This document shows positions 1 through 7,841 of a stretch of DNA of 22,238 nucleotides, in pieces. The notes beneath the pieces were generated by a model that was not told the DNA's origin, made no database searches, and saw only the letters and a list, made by a program, of their open reading frames with translations. The position numbers were made by a program, and so were the translations under genes. Source of the DNA: JBDTVS01 sp040007095 (GTDB lineage Bacteria; Acidobacteriota; Vicinamibacteria; Vicinamibacterales; CAVVIG01); the NCBI GenBank assembly GCA_040007095.1, contig JBDTVS010000107.1:1-22238 (forward strand), written 5' to 3'. The first letter of the stretch is position 1. Each line of letters starts with the position of its first letter.

Positions 1-292
1 CGCCGCCCCGTCCTCCGCGCCCCCGGGCTCCCGCCGCACCGGCGTCGGGCCCGGCACCACGCGCGCCAGGCGCCGCAGCGCCACGAGCGGGCGGGACTGG
101 AGCCGGCGTTGCCACGCGGCCCTGGGGAAACGGCACGAAGGCGCCGGCGTCCACCAGATTCGCCAACGTGATCGTGGCTTTCGGCAACGCCAGCGAAGCC
201 AGGTTATCGCACGAGGCGGCAGCAACCGGCCTGACGGACAGCATCACACATGACAGCGAGACCGCGAATCCTGTCGCAAGGTAGCCACGCAT
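1..292 (-). CDS. Tannase/feruloyl esterase family protein, N-terminal part (runs off left edge)
   Basis: Reading the minus strand from the ATG at 292 gives 97 codons with no stop up to the window edge. The start is fixed by a perfect AGGAGG (300-305) seven bases upstream. Residues 1 to about 24 form a Sec-type signal peptide ending in an Ala-rich stretch. The mature N-terminus starts SCDNLASLALP and continues with ATITLA, which matches the start of the complete tannase-family protein at 15279-16841 (SCESLASMTLP, ATITLA), so the two are paralogues. An Ala/Gly/Arg/Pro-rich low-complexity stretch follows from about residue 60, as in that paralogue. The catalytic region lies outside the window, so activity cannot be judged. 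Proteins of this family cleave ester bonds in tannins or feruloyl conjugates outside the cytoplasm. The family call rests on the paralogue comparison. Confidence 0.75.
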   Translation of the reverse strand, partial: MRGYLATGFAVSLSCVMLSVRPVAAASCDNLASLALPKATITLANLVDAGAFVPFPQGRVATPAPVPPARGAAAPGARGAGPDAGAAGARGRGGRGG

Positions 293-313
293 CGTTCTGC
301 CTCCTGGGTCGGT

Positions 314-352
314 ATTCTAGTCGGTTGCCTTCGCGAAGGTCGGCCTCATAAT
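314..352. promoter_or_regulatory. Candidate divergent promoters between the tannase-like gene and the cupin gene
   Basis: On the plus strand TTGCCT (325-330) and CATAAT (347-352) are 16 bases apart, a reasonable sigma-70-like pair for the cupin gene with a leader of about 90 bases. On the minus strand TAGAAT (rc of 314-319) could serve as the -10 for the tannase-like gene, although no good -35 is seen at the right distance. The overlap would couple the two transcription units. This is pattern matching only. Confidence 0.3.
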
Positions 353-447
353 GGGCCTGGAGAGCGATAGTCTCAATCTTTGTCGCGCATGAGCAAGTCG
401 GGCGACGCGCGGTTGACGACAATCGATGCCGGTGAAGGGATGATGTT

Positions 448-879
448 ATGAAGTTCATGCTGACAGCAGGACTGTTCGTCGCGGCAGCCACCTACGTCTC
501 GGCGCAGTCCGCGGCTGTGACGTTCGTCGGCCACGACAAGGTGGCCGAGGCGCTGGCCAAGGGCGGCGGTCTCGTCACCGCCTCGAATCTGTTGGTCTCG
601 GGAAATCACCGCGCGGTCCCAGGGCAGGTCGAGGTGCACGACAAGGAGACCGACATTCTCTACATCATGGAGGGCCAGGCCACTCTCGTGACCGGCGGCA
701 AGATGGTCGGCGGACGCCAGACCGGTCCAGGGCAGCATCGCGGGACGGACGTTCAGGGCGGCGACACGCGGCACCTTCAGAAGGGCGACGTGATCGTGAT
801 TCCGGCCGGCATCCCGCACTGGTTCAAAGAGGTGTCGCCGACGGTCAACTACTTCACGGTAAAAGTGATCAAGCAGTAG
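448..879 (+). CDS. Secreted small cupin-domain protein
   Basis: The 143-residue protein has a signal peptide (residues 1-20, ending SAQ) followed by a single cupin domain. Cupin motif 1 lies around residues 59-76 (VHDKETDILYIMEG) and is weak: one His (His64) remains and the usual Glu is an Asp. Motif 2 (GDVIVIPAGIPHWF, residues 113-126) is well preserved, with Gly113, Pro119, Gly121 and His124. The start ATG is preceded by GAAGGGA at 434-440. Single-domain cupins may be metal enzymes or binding proteins; with part of the metal motif lost, a binding or isomerase-like role is as likely as oxygenase activity. It is transcribed away from the tannase-like gene and towards the sulfatase. No substrate can be inferred. 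Confidence 0.8.
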   Translation: MKFMLTAGLFVAAATYVSAQSAAVTFVGHDKVAEALAKGGGLVTASNLLVSGNHRAVPGQVEVHDKETDILYIMEGQATLVTGGKMVGGRQTGPGQHRGTDVQGGDTRHLQKGDVIVIPAGIPHWFKEVSPTVNYFTVKVIKQ

Positions 880-920
880 TCGCAGGCCACTGAAACAACG
901 CGGCCCGAACTGAAAACTAG

Positions 921-1001
921 AAAGTGAAAACTTAGAAGGACCGCGACCATTCACGGAGAGTTGTGTCTACTTCTCAGTTTTAACTTCTAAGTTTTCACTT
1001 T
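921..1001. repeat. 18-bp perfect inverted repeat between convergent genes
   Basis: Positions 921-938 (AAAGTGAAAACTTAGAAG) are exactly the reverse complement of 984-1001, separated by 45 bases. The right arm covers the sulfatase stop codon (995-997). Each arm is itself flanked by a degraded copy of the same motif (TGAAAACTAGAA at 911-922; a CAGTTTTAACTTC-like copy at 975-987). The AT-rich composition stands out against its GC-rich surroundings. It may act as a two-way terminator or be a dispersed repeat; there is no clean U-tract. Confidence 0.7.
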
Positions 1002-2449
1002 TGAAGAGGTGGTGCGACGGGGTTGTCCGCTGTCGTGGTCGCTCGCCTCGCGCCGATGTGGTCCGCGAGTTGGTCCCCCGTAAAACCGCCGGTGGAGCTT
1101 TCGTTCACTTCCGGCAGCATGCCGGTGTTCCAGTCGTACCAGTCCGCCACCAGCCGATCGTAGATGTCTTTACGGCGCTCCTTCAGGTTGGCGCGCTCCA
1201 TGGGATCTTCGACCACGTTGAAGAGAAACGTGCTTTCGAGGATCTTCAGGAACTTGTAGTCGCCGTCCCGCGCCGCGCGCTGCGCGTTGGCTTTGTAGCG
1301 CCAGAACAGTTTGCGTGCAGTCGGCGCGGCATTTTGCGTCAGCCCCGGCAGCAGGTTCATGCCGTCCGGCACGAAGGATGGGTCGGGCGCCGCACCGGCC
1401 GCGGCCAGCAGCGTCGGCATCCAGTCCATGCTGATCGCGACCTGCTCCGTCGTGCGGCCTTGCGGAATACGCGCCGGCCACGAGATCAGCGCCGGAATGC
1501 GCAACCCGCCTTCGAGCAGCTCGGTTTTTCGACCGGTGAACGGCCACGTGTGGGCGAAGCGCTCACCGCCGTTGTCGCTGGTGAAGATGACGATCGTGTT
1601 CCTCGTCAGGCCGTTCGAGTCGAGCGCCTTCATGACGCGGCCGATCTGGAGGTCCATGCCCTGGATCATCCGTTGATAGGTCTTCTGCGTGCCTCCGTCG
1701 TAATCCGCCAGAGTTCTTCGTGCGATCACCCGCTCGGACTCCGCCTGGTCTCCCGGTCCTTCCCACGGCCAGTGCGGCGCATTGAAGTGAAGACTCAGCA
1801 GAAACGGCTGCGCCGATTTCGCGTAGCCGGTAATCACGTCGACCGCCCGGTTCCCCAGGAGCTCGGTCAAATATCCCATCTGGTGCACCTGCACGTCATC
1901 GTCCCAGAGGTCGTCTTTCTGGTCGGTGCCGGTGTGCGCGTAATAGTCGACGGCGCCGCCTCGGAACCCGTAGAAGTGGTCGTAGCCGCTCTTCAGCGGC
2001 CCGAACTTCGGCAGCGCCCCCATGTGCCATTTGCCGATCAGCGTCGTGCCGTAGCCGTGTTTCTTCAGCAGCGACGGAAAGGTCGGGTGCTCCGGCGGCA
2101 GCCCCACGTCGGCGGCGGTTCCGAGCGGCTCTTCGAGCCCAAGTCGCAAGCGATACTGATACCGACCCGTAATCAGCGCGGTCCGCGTCGCCGAGCAGAC
2201 TGCCGAATTCGCGTAGGCCTGTAGAAACCGTACACCCTTGGCCGCGATCCGGTCGATGTTTGGGGTGCTGAGATCGGGGCGACCGTAGCAGGACACATCC
2301 GCGTAGCCAAGATCGTCGGCCATGATGAAGACGATGTTCGGAGGCTTCGACGATTGACCGAACACGTCGTCGATGCCCGAGGCGAGCGCGAAAGTGCCCA
2401 TGGCGGCGCCGCGCAGTAAGCTCCGACGGGTGAGATCGTTCGTGCGCAT
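995..2449 (-). CDS. Arylsulfatase-family sulfatase, Tat-exported
   Basis: This 484-residue type I sulfatase would remove sulfate esters in the periplasm or outside the cell. The N-terminus has a Tat signal (TRRSLLRG, residues 7-14). The metal-binding start motif DDLGYADV is at residues 45-52. The formylglycine site is CSATR, residues 85-89, the C-x-(P/A)-x-R form in which Cys85 would be oxidised by a formylglycine-generating enzyme; no such enzyme is encoded in this window. GKWHMG and the SDNGGE motif further on supply other active-site ligands. Its length is normal for the family. A purine-rich AAGGGGA precedes the ATG. It converges on the cupin gene. The sulfated substrate is unknown; these enzymes act on sulfated glycans or aryl sulfates. 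Confidence 0.92.
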   Translation of the reverse strand: MRTNDLTRRSLLRGAAMGTFALASGIDDVFGQSSKPPNIVFIMADDLGYADVSCYGRPDLSTPNIDRIAAKGVRFLQAYANSAVCSATRTALITGRYQYRLRLGLEEPLGTAADVGLPPEHPTFPSLLKKHGYGTTLIGKWHMGALPKFGPLKSGYDHFYGFRGGAVDYYAHTGTDQKDDLWDDDVQVHQMGYLTELLGNRAVDVITGYAKSAQPFLLSLHFNAPHWPWEGPGDQAESERVIARRTLADYDGGTQKTYQRMIQGMDLQIGRVMKALDSNGLTRNTIVIFTSDNGGERFAHTWPFTGRKTELLEGGLRIPALISWPARIPQGRTTEQVAISMDWMPTLLAAAGAAPDPSFVPDGMNLLPGLTQNAAPTARKLFWRYKANAQRAARDGDYKFLKILESTFLFNVVEDPMERANLKERRKDIYDRLVADWYDWNTGMLPEVNESSTGGFTGDQLADHIGARRATTTADNPVAPPLQK

Positions 2450-2517
2450 TGGAGTCCCCTTTTTACGCCGACCCCGACGTGGCCGTTGGCTGACTGTCGT
2501 ATCGGTGATGACCGCGG

Positions 2518-2523
2518 ATTATA
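2518..2523 (-). promoter_or_regulatory. Candidate -10 box for the sulfatase gene
   Basis: The minus strand reads a perfect TATAAT here, about 70 bases upstream of the sulfatase ATG. The hexamer 17 bases further upstream is TTCAGG, only a half match to a -35 box. Confidence 0.3.
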
Positions 2524-2794
2524 GCCGACAGATCCAACAACCTGAAGTTGCTCGCGCGACGCTTCGCGAGCGGCAAAAAAGACGGGACGTGCCTGTCGAG
2601 CCGGTGTATAACGATGCCGTAACTGAAACATTGCACCGAGGAGGCCTGATGGGAGCGCGAACGAGGCTGTTCGTGTTGGAGGACTTGCAATGCCAGGACC
2701 GCGGTGGCCGCGGAATAGTCCGACACATTCTCCGTTCCCGCCGGCTCTGCATTAGCAACGTCGGGCTTTGTCACGTCATGCACGCGATGGTCTT

Positions 2795-2954
2795 AGGGCC
2801 TGTCAATGAACAAGGTATACAGTGTGGCCGCCGAGGCAGAATCGCCGGGCTTCGTTGCTCGTCGCTTGCATACGCCCGGTATGCGCGCTTCTCGCGCCTT
2901 GCCGGGCGGGCGCCTCGACGCCCACACTGCATACCTTGTTCATTGACAGGCCCT
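2795..2954. repeat. 160-bp palindromic element (element 1) in the receptor leader
   Basis: Positions 2795-2827 pair with 2922-2954 with a single mismatch (2819/2930), and pairing resumes imperfectly further in (2829-2837 with 2912-2920, one mismatch). A small hairpin (GCATAC 2868-2873 / GTATGC 2879-2884) sits near the centre. The central stretch 2853-2898 is about 76 percent identical (35 of 46 by hand) to 21776-21821 inside element 3. The element ends 22 bases before the receptor ATG, just upstream of its ribosome binding site. It has no coding capacity for a transposase. Confidence 0.85.
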
Positions 2955-2976
2955 TAATCTCAGTGGAGGAGAGCCG

Positions 2977-5900
2977 ATGAGCTCGTGTTATTCGAAGACG
3001 CTGTGGGTACTGGTGTGGCTTGTCATATTGCCGGCGTCGGCCTTCGCCCAGGCCTCGATCACCGGCGTGGTCAAGGACACGTCCGGCGCCGTCCTGCCGG
3101 GCGTCACCGTGGAAGCCGCCAGCGACGCGCTGATTGAGAAATCCCGCACCGCCGTCACCGACGGTGGCGGCCAGTACCGCATCGTCGACCTGCGCGCCGG
3201 CAACTATGTCGTGACCTTCACCCTCACCGGCTTCAGCACGGTCAAGCGAGAGGGGATCGAACTGACCGGGTCCTTCACCGCGACGGTCAATGCTGACCTC
3301 AAGGTCGGCTCCCTGTCGGAGACAATCACAGTCTCGGGCGAGCCTCCGATCGTCGACGTGCAGAGCGCGCGGCGGCAAGCGACGATCAGCGGCGATGTGA
3401 TCGCCGCGATTCCCTCGTCGCGCGCGTACGGCGCGATTTTCAGCCTCAACCCGGCTGTCTCCATGGGCGCCGGCGCCGCCCTCGACGTTCAGGTCATGCC
3501 AGGGCTTTCAGTGTTCGGGGGGCAAGGGGGCCGCGGCACGGAAGGCCGCCTTCAGCTCGACGGACTCAACACGGGCGCTCCGCTGAGCGGCGGCGGCACG
3601 TCAGGCTATGTCCCCGATCTCGGGACGGCGCAGGAAGTCTCGTTCACAACGTCCGGAGGACTCGGCGAAGCGGAAGTCGGCGGCCCGGTGATGAACATCG
3701 TTCCGAGGACCGGCGGCAACTCGATCAAGGGTAACGGCTACTTCGCCGGCGTCAGCGGTGGCATGGTCGGCAGCAACTACACACAGGACCTGAAAGACCG
3801 AGGTCTGCGCACGCCGGGCGATCTGCTGAAGCTCTGGGATTTCTCGGGGAGCGTCGGCGGGCCGATCAAGAAAGACCGCGTGTGGTACTTCCTGAACATG
3901 CGGGAGGAGGGCAGCTATCGTTCGGTGCCCGGGATGTATGCGAACCTCAACGCCGGTGTTCAAGGCAAGTACACGTATATCGCAGATTTGACGCGGCCGG
4001 CCGCGACCGCCGGGAGTTGGAGAATCGCGAACCTCCGCCTGACGATCCAGCCCTCGACGCGCAACAAGTTCAACCTGTTCTGGGACGAGCAGCATCCCTG
4101 TCAGGGCGCCACCTGGTCGGAGGTCGAAGAGGGCTGCCGCCAGCAGCAACCCGGACAGATCATTGGCGGCGCTCCGGGGCAGGCGGGGACATTTGGCACG
4201 GCGACCGCGACTGCGTCGCCCGAGATCGGCAGCTACGCGGGAAGGGGGCCGACGTCTCACGTCTTCCAGCGCGTGCAACAGGCGACCTGGAGCTCGCCCG
4301 TCACCAGCAAGCTTCTCCTGGAAGGCGCGGTCGGGGGGTCCTACAGCCGGTACGGCGGCCAGGAAGTTCCGGGCAACCTGACGCGGGATATTCCCCGCAT
4401 GGTCGAACAGTGCACGGCCGGGTGCGCCAACAACGGCGGCATCCAGGGTCTGACGTACGGATCGCAGAACTTCGTCAGCAATCAGGGGCTTCAGTCGACG
4501 TGGCGCGGGTCGGCGTCCTATGTCACCGGCGCGCAGAGCATGAAGTTTGGTTACATGGGCGCGTTCCACGTGGCCAACGCGAACTACTTCAGCAACAACA
4601 CGCACCTGATCTACCGCCTCAACAACGGCATACCGAACCAATTCACAATGGACCTCAACCCGTTCGCCCTGCAGGGCCGCACGCGCTACGAAGCGCTGTA
4701 CGCCCAGGAGCAGTGGACGGCGGGCCGGCTGACGTTGCAGGGAGCCGTGCGCTATGAACACGCGTGGAGCTACTTCCCCGAACAGCAGGTGGGTCCGGTG
4801 CGGTTCCTTCCGACCCCGGTCGTGTTTCCCGAGTCGCGCGGCGTCGAGGGCTACGACGACATCACCCCGCGCATCGGCATCGCCTACGATCTCTTCGGCA
4901 ATGGGAAGACCTCGCTCAAGGTGAACGTCGGCAAGTATCTCGAAGCGGCCACCAACCACAATACGTATTCGGCGTCGAACCCCACCGCGCGCATGGTCGG
5001 CAGTTCGTCCCAACTGACGGCGCCGCCCGCCGTGACACGCACGTGGACCGACGCCAACTCGAACTTCGCGCCGGACTGCGATCTCCTGAATCCAGTGGCG
5101 CAGGACCTGCGCACCGGCGGCGGCGATTTCTGCGGCGCGCTCAGCAACAACAACTTCGGCAAGCCGGTCTTCACGAACTCCTATGACCCGGCTATTCTCC
5201 AGGGCTGGGGCGTCCGTCCCAGCGACTGGCAGATGGGCGTCTCGATTCAGCAGCAGCTCGTGCCGCGGGTCTCGCTGGAGGTGGGCTATTTCTGGCGCGC
5301 GATCACGCATTTCAGCGGCACCAACGACACCGTCACCGACAACATCCTGACCACGCCGGCCAGCTACGACAGCTTCAGCATCACCGCGCCGACGGATCCG
5401 CGGCTTCCCGGAGGAGGCGGTCAGGTGGTCTCGGGACTGTATGACGTGACACCGAGCTTGTTCGGCCAACAGACCGGCCTCTCGACATGGGGCAGCAATT
5501 TCGGCGACGAGTACTCGCGGTACAACGGCGTACTGGTCAACCTCAGCGCCAGAACGCGAAGCGGGATTACCTTCCAAGGCGGGATCAACAGCGGTAAGAC
5601 CGTCACCGACACGTGCGACGTTCGAGCGCACCTTCCCGAGCTGACGCTGACCAATCCGTATTGTCACGTGGATTCCGGGTTCGTCACGCGACTGACCGGA
5701 CTCGGTTCGTACACCATACCAAAGGTCGACGTGCTGGTCAGCGGAACCTTCCGGAGCGACCAGGGCGCCACGCTCGCCGCCAACTACACGGTCACGAGCG
5801 CCGTCGCCGCGCTGTCGCTCGGTCGCCCGCTGTCGGGCAACACACCGAATGTCGCCATCAACCTCATTGCGCCAGGCTCGCTGTACGGGGACCGGGTCAA

Positions 5901-6099
5901 CGAGGTCGACCTGCGGATCGCGAAAGTCTTGCGTTTCGGCCGGACGCGGACCAACGTCGGGTTCGACATCTTCAACATCCTGAACGCGAATCCGGTCCTG
6001 ACCTACAACGCGGCGTTCATTCCTGGCGGCAGCTGGTTGGTCCCGACATCGGTGCTACAGTCGCGGTTCGTGAAGCTGAGCGCGTCGATCGACTTCTAA
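2977..6099 (+). CDS. TonB-dependent outer-membrane receptor (Oar-like, carboxypeptidase-regulatory N-terminus)
   Basis: This 1040-residue outer-membrane protein should import a large ligand, energised by TonB. The signal peptide covers residues 1-24 (cleavage AFA/Q). Residues about 26-108 are a carboxypeptidase-regulatory-like beta-sandwich (ITGVVKDTSGAVLPGVTVEA, then a GQYRIVDLRAGNYVV-type core). ETITV at 115-119 resembles a TonB box and is followed by a plug-like region (about 125-250, with repeated Gly-rich turns) and then a beta-barrel rich in alternating aromatic strands. The protein ends in Phe (KLSASIDF), as outer-membrane barrels do. GGAGGAGAG precedes the ATG. This architecture is typical of acidobacterial receptors, which occur in many copies, so the ligand cannot be deduced. 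The hydrolase gene 207 bases downstream on the same strand may be co-expressed. Confidence 0.93.
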   Translation: MSSCYSKTLWVLVWLVILPASAFAQASITGVVKDTSGAVLPGVTVEAASDALIEKSRTAVTDGGGQYRIVDLRAGNYVVTFTLTGFSTVKREGIELTGSFTATVNADLKVGSLSETITVSGEPPIVDVQSARRQATISGDVIAAIPSSRAYGAIFSLNPAVSMGAGAALDVQVMPGLSVFGGQGGRGTEGRLQLDGLNTGAPLSGGGTSGYVPDLGTAQEVSFTTSGGLGEAEVGGPVMNIVPRTGGNSIKGNGYFAGVSGGMVGSNYTQDLKDRGLRTPGDLLKLWDFSGSVGGPIKKDRVWYFLNMREEGSYRSVPGMYANLNAGVQGKYTYIADLTRPAATAGSWRIANLRLTIQPSTRNKFNLFWDEQHPCQGATWSEVEEGCRQQQPGQIIGGAPGQAGTFGTATATASPEIGSYAGRGPTSHVFQRVQQATWSSPVTSKLLLEGAVGGSYSRYGGQEVPGNLTRDIPRMVEQCTAGCANNGGIQGLTYGSQNFVSNQGLQSTWRGSASYVTGAQSMKFGYMGAFHVANANYFSNNTHLIYRLNNGIPNQFTMDLNPFALQGRTRYEALYAQEQWTAGRLTLQGAVRYEHAWSYFPEQQVGPVRFLPTPVVFPESRGVEGYDDITPRIGIAYDLFGNGKTSLKVNVGKYLEAATNHNTYSASNPTARMVGSSSQLTAPPAVTRTWTDANSNFAPDCDLLNPVAQDLRTGGGDFCGALSNNNFGKPVFTNSYDPAILQGWGVRPSDWQMGVSIQQQLVPRVSLEVGYFWRAITHFSGTNDTVTDNILTTPASYDSFSITAPTDPRLPGGGGQVVSGLYDVTPSLFGQQTGLSTWGSNFGDEYSRYNGVLVNLSARTRSGITFQGGINSGKTVTDTCDVRAHLPELTLTNPYCHVDSGFVTRLTGLGSYTIPKVDVLVSGTFRSDQGATLAANYTVTSAVAALSLGRPLSGNTPNVAINLIAPGSLYGDRVNEVDLRIAKVLRFGRTRTNVGFDIFNILNANPVLTYNAAFIPGGSWLVPTSVLQSRFVKLSASIDF

Positions 6100-6117
6100 G
6101 CGGACCGCCCACTCCTC

Positions 6118-6232
6118 GGCAGGTGGGGCTGGTGAGGCAGGTCGGGTCGGCCAGGTCGGGCTTGTGGGACTGTTCGCCCTGTCCGACTCTCTTCTGCACC
6201 TCGGTGCACTCGGTGTGCTCAGTGGTGAACGT
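6118..6232. repeat. Two kinds of short degenerate repeats downstream of the receptor gene
   Basis: Positions 6118-6170 are built of imperfect copies of a G-rich unit like CAGGTCGGG (clear copies at 6138-6146 and 6152-6160). Positions 6188-6232, read on the minus strand, are imperfect repeats of an ACCGAGTGC/CACTGAGCAC-like unit. Neither is coding. A passage related to the second kind occurs at 12123-12157. Confidence 0.5.
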
Positions 6233-6306
6233 CAACCTGATACACGACGCTTTCTTCGGTAGGCTTGACGTTCTTGGACTCGACCTTACTAAAGGAGTCA
6301 ATCACG

Positions 6307-7833
6307 ATGCGAGTCCCTACCCTGCGTGGCGTGTTCGCGGCGGCTGGTCTCGCCATCCTTGTCGCCTCCGCGGTGGCCGGCGCGCAGGGCCCTCGCTCGG
6401 CCGCCACGGCGATTCCGAAGGTCACGGGGCCCCTGCCCGTCACCGTTGATTCGCGGCCATTCCTTGGCGCCGACCACGGCCTGCCGCCGATCGACCTCGG
6501 CAAGTTCGGCTACGTGGAGGAGGAGTTTCTCGTCTCCGGCGCCGCCAACGTGTACGACTGGGCCACGGACGGCTCGGTCACCGTCAAGACCGCCAATGCG
6601 CCGTACACCACCAGGATCCTGGTCCGGCGGCCGGCCGCCTCCGCGCGGTTCAGCGGAGCGGTCATCGTCGAACCGATGTATCCGGCTCGCCGTTGGGACT
6701 GGTCGATGATGTGGGGGTATTCGCACGATTACTTCATGGAGCACGGCGACGCGTGGGTCGGCGTCACGTTGCCTGCATCCGTTGCGGGCCTTCAGAAATT
6801 CAATCCCACGCGGTACGGGTCGCTCTCGTTCAAGAATCCGACGCCGGATGTCACATGTCCAACCGGCCGCGGAGCGAATGCGGCGTCCGACGTTGAAGAG
6901 GGCCTGCGATGGGACATGCTCAGCCAGGTGGGCGCGCTGTTGAAGAGCGGCGGTACCGGACGACCGCTGAACGGATTCCGCGTCCAATCGATCTATCTCA
7001 CCACGCAAGGCGGCGATCTCACGACCTACCTCAACGCGATCCATCCACATGCGATGCTCGAGAACGGGAAGCCGGTGTATGACGGTTACCTGGCGAAGGC
7101 GCCCTACAACGCCGCACGAATCAATCAGTGTGCGGCGGCGCCCGGAGCGGGCGATCCGCGACAGATCGTCAAGAATGCAGGCGTCCCGGTCATCGCCGTC
7201 GCGGCCCAGGGCGAAGTCCCCGGTACGTATGCCAGTCGACGGCCGGACAGCGACGACCTCGCTGACCGGTATCGCTTGTACGAGGTGGCTGGCGCCGGGC
7301 ATATCGACAGGTCCGCGTATATCGGCTTTCCTCCCATGGCGGATCAAACGGCGGCGGGAAATGCCCTGGGTAGCGCAGAGTGGCCATTCGCCGCGCCGTG
7401 CGATCCGGCGATTCCGCTGATCGACACGCCGATTATGAGTCTCGCGTTCAACGCCGCGTTTGCCAATCTGGACCGCTGGGTTCGTCAAGGCACGCCAGCC
7501 CCGCGCGCCGCGCGTCTGGACACGAAAGAAGGCGGCACCGCGCCGCCAAGCCTCGTCACCGACCAGTTCGGACATGGCGTGGGCGGCATGCGAACGCCCT
7601 ACATCGACGTGCCAGCGGCGTCCTACGCGACCAACAGCCCCGGTCCAGGCAACTGCCGCGAGATGGGCAGTAAGTCCTCATTCGATAGGGCGCGCATGGC
7701 GGCGCTCTACGGCAACGAAAAAAGCTACGCCGCGAAAGTCGCACAGGCCGCCGATCGCCTGGTGAAGGAACACTGGCTCACCGAAGGAGACGCACGCCGG
7801 GTGAAGGCGGAATCAACAGCGCCCTGGCGGTAG
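6307..7833 (+). CDS. Secreted alpha/beta-hydrolase-domain protein
   Basis: The start is the ATG at 6307, preceded by AAGGAG (6292-6297), giving 508 residues with a signal peptide (residues 1 to about 27). The sequence fits the secreted alpha/beta hydrolase domain family whose members contain a TYINAIHP-like segment and a VAGAGHID-like catalytic-His segment. Here these are TTYLNAIHP (about residues 239-247) and VAGAGHID with His332. The segment where the nucleophile elbow is expected reads IYLTTQGGDL (residues 229-238) rather than a G-x-S-x-G box, and no G-x-S-x-G occurs elsewhere in the protein. It may use Thr or may not be a classical esterase. It follows the receptor on the same strand, though an independent promoter is possible. 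Family assignment is from remembered motifs, not a search. Confidence 0.75.
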   Translation: MRVPTLRGVFAAAGLAILVASAVAGAQGPRSAATAIPKVTGPLPVTVDSRPFLGADHGLPPIDLGKFGYVEEEFLVSGAANVYDWATDGSVTVKTANAPYTTRILVRRPAASARFSGAVIVEPMYPARRWDWSMMWGYSHDYFMEHGDAWVGVTLPASVAGLQKFNPTRYGSLSFKNPTPDVTCPTGRGANAASDVEEGLRWDMLSQVGALLKSGGTGRPLNGFRVQSIYLTTQGGDLTTYLNAIHPHAMLENGKPVYDGYLAKAPYNAARINQCAAAPGAGDPRQIVKNAGVPVIAVAAQGEVPGTYASRRPDSDDLADRYRLYEVAGAGHIDRSAYIGFPPMADQTAAGNALGSAEWPFAAPCDPAIPLIDTPIMSLAFNAAFANLDRWVRQGTPAPRAARLDTKEGGTAPPSLVTDQFGHGVGGMRTPYIDVPAASYATNSPGPGNCREMGSKSSFDRARMAALYGNEKSYAAKVAQAADRLVKEHWLTEGDARRVKAESTAPWR

Positions 7834-7841
7834 GACCTCCT

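Larger units (their letters stand above)
2450..2976. other. 527-bp intergenic region upstream of the TonB receptor
   Basis: No convincing gene is seen here. It lies between the divergent sulfatase and receptor genes, so it should carry both promoters. It holds a TATAAT on the minus strand (2518-2523) and the long palindrome at 2795-2954. An open frame from an ATG at 2649, preceded by GAGGAGG, runs to 2957, but its C-terminal half is read through the palindrome and its product resembles nothing known to me, so I do not call it a gene. Confidence 0.6.

Noticed and set aside
2795..2954. Integron attC site
   Set aside because: The arms lack the conserved RYYYAAC/GTTRRRY ends, there is no integrase, and conservation between copies is in the centre rather than the ends.
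2649..2957. Small plus-strand gene upstream of the TonB receptor with a GAGGAGG site
   Set aside because: Its product has no recognisable motif and half of it is translated palindrome; the reading frame is likely open only because the DNA is GC-rich.
3601..5667. Long minus-strand open frame of 688 codons opposite the TonB receptor
   Set aside because: It is the antisense of a clearly real gene; its Arg/Ala/Val-rich product has no family features.
6265..6292. Promoter TTGACG / TACTAA before the hydrolase at 6307
   Set aside because: The -10-like hexamer touches the ribosome binding site, so the transcript would start after it.
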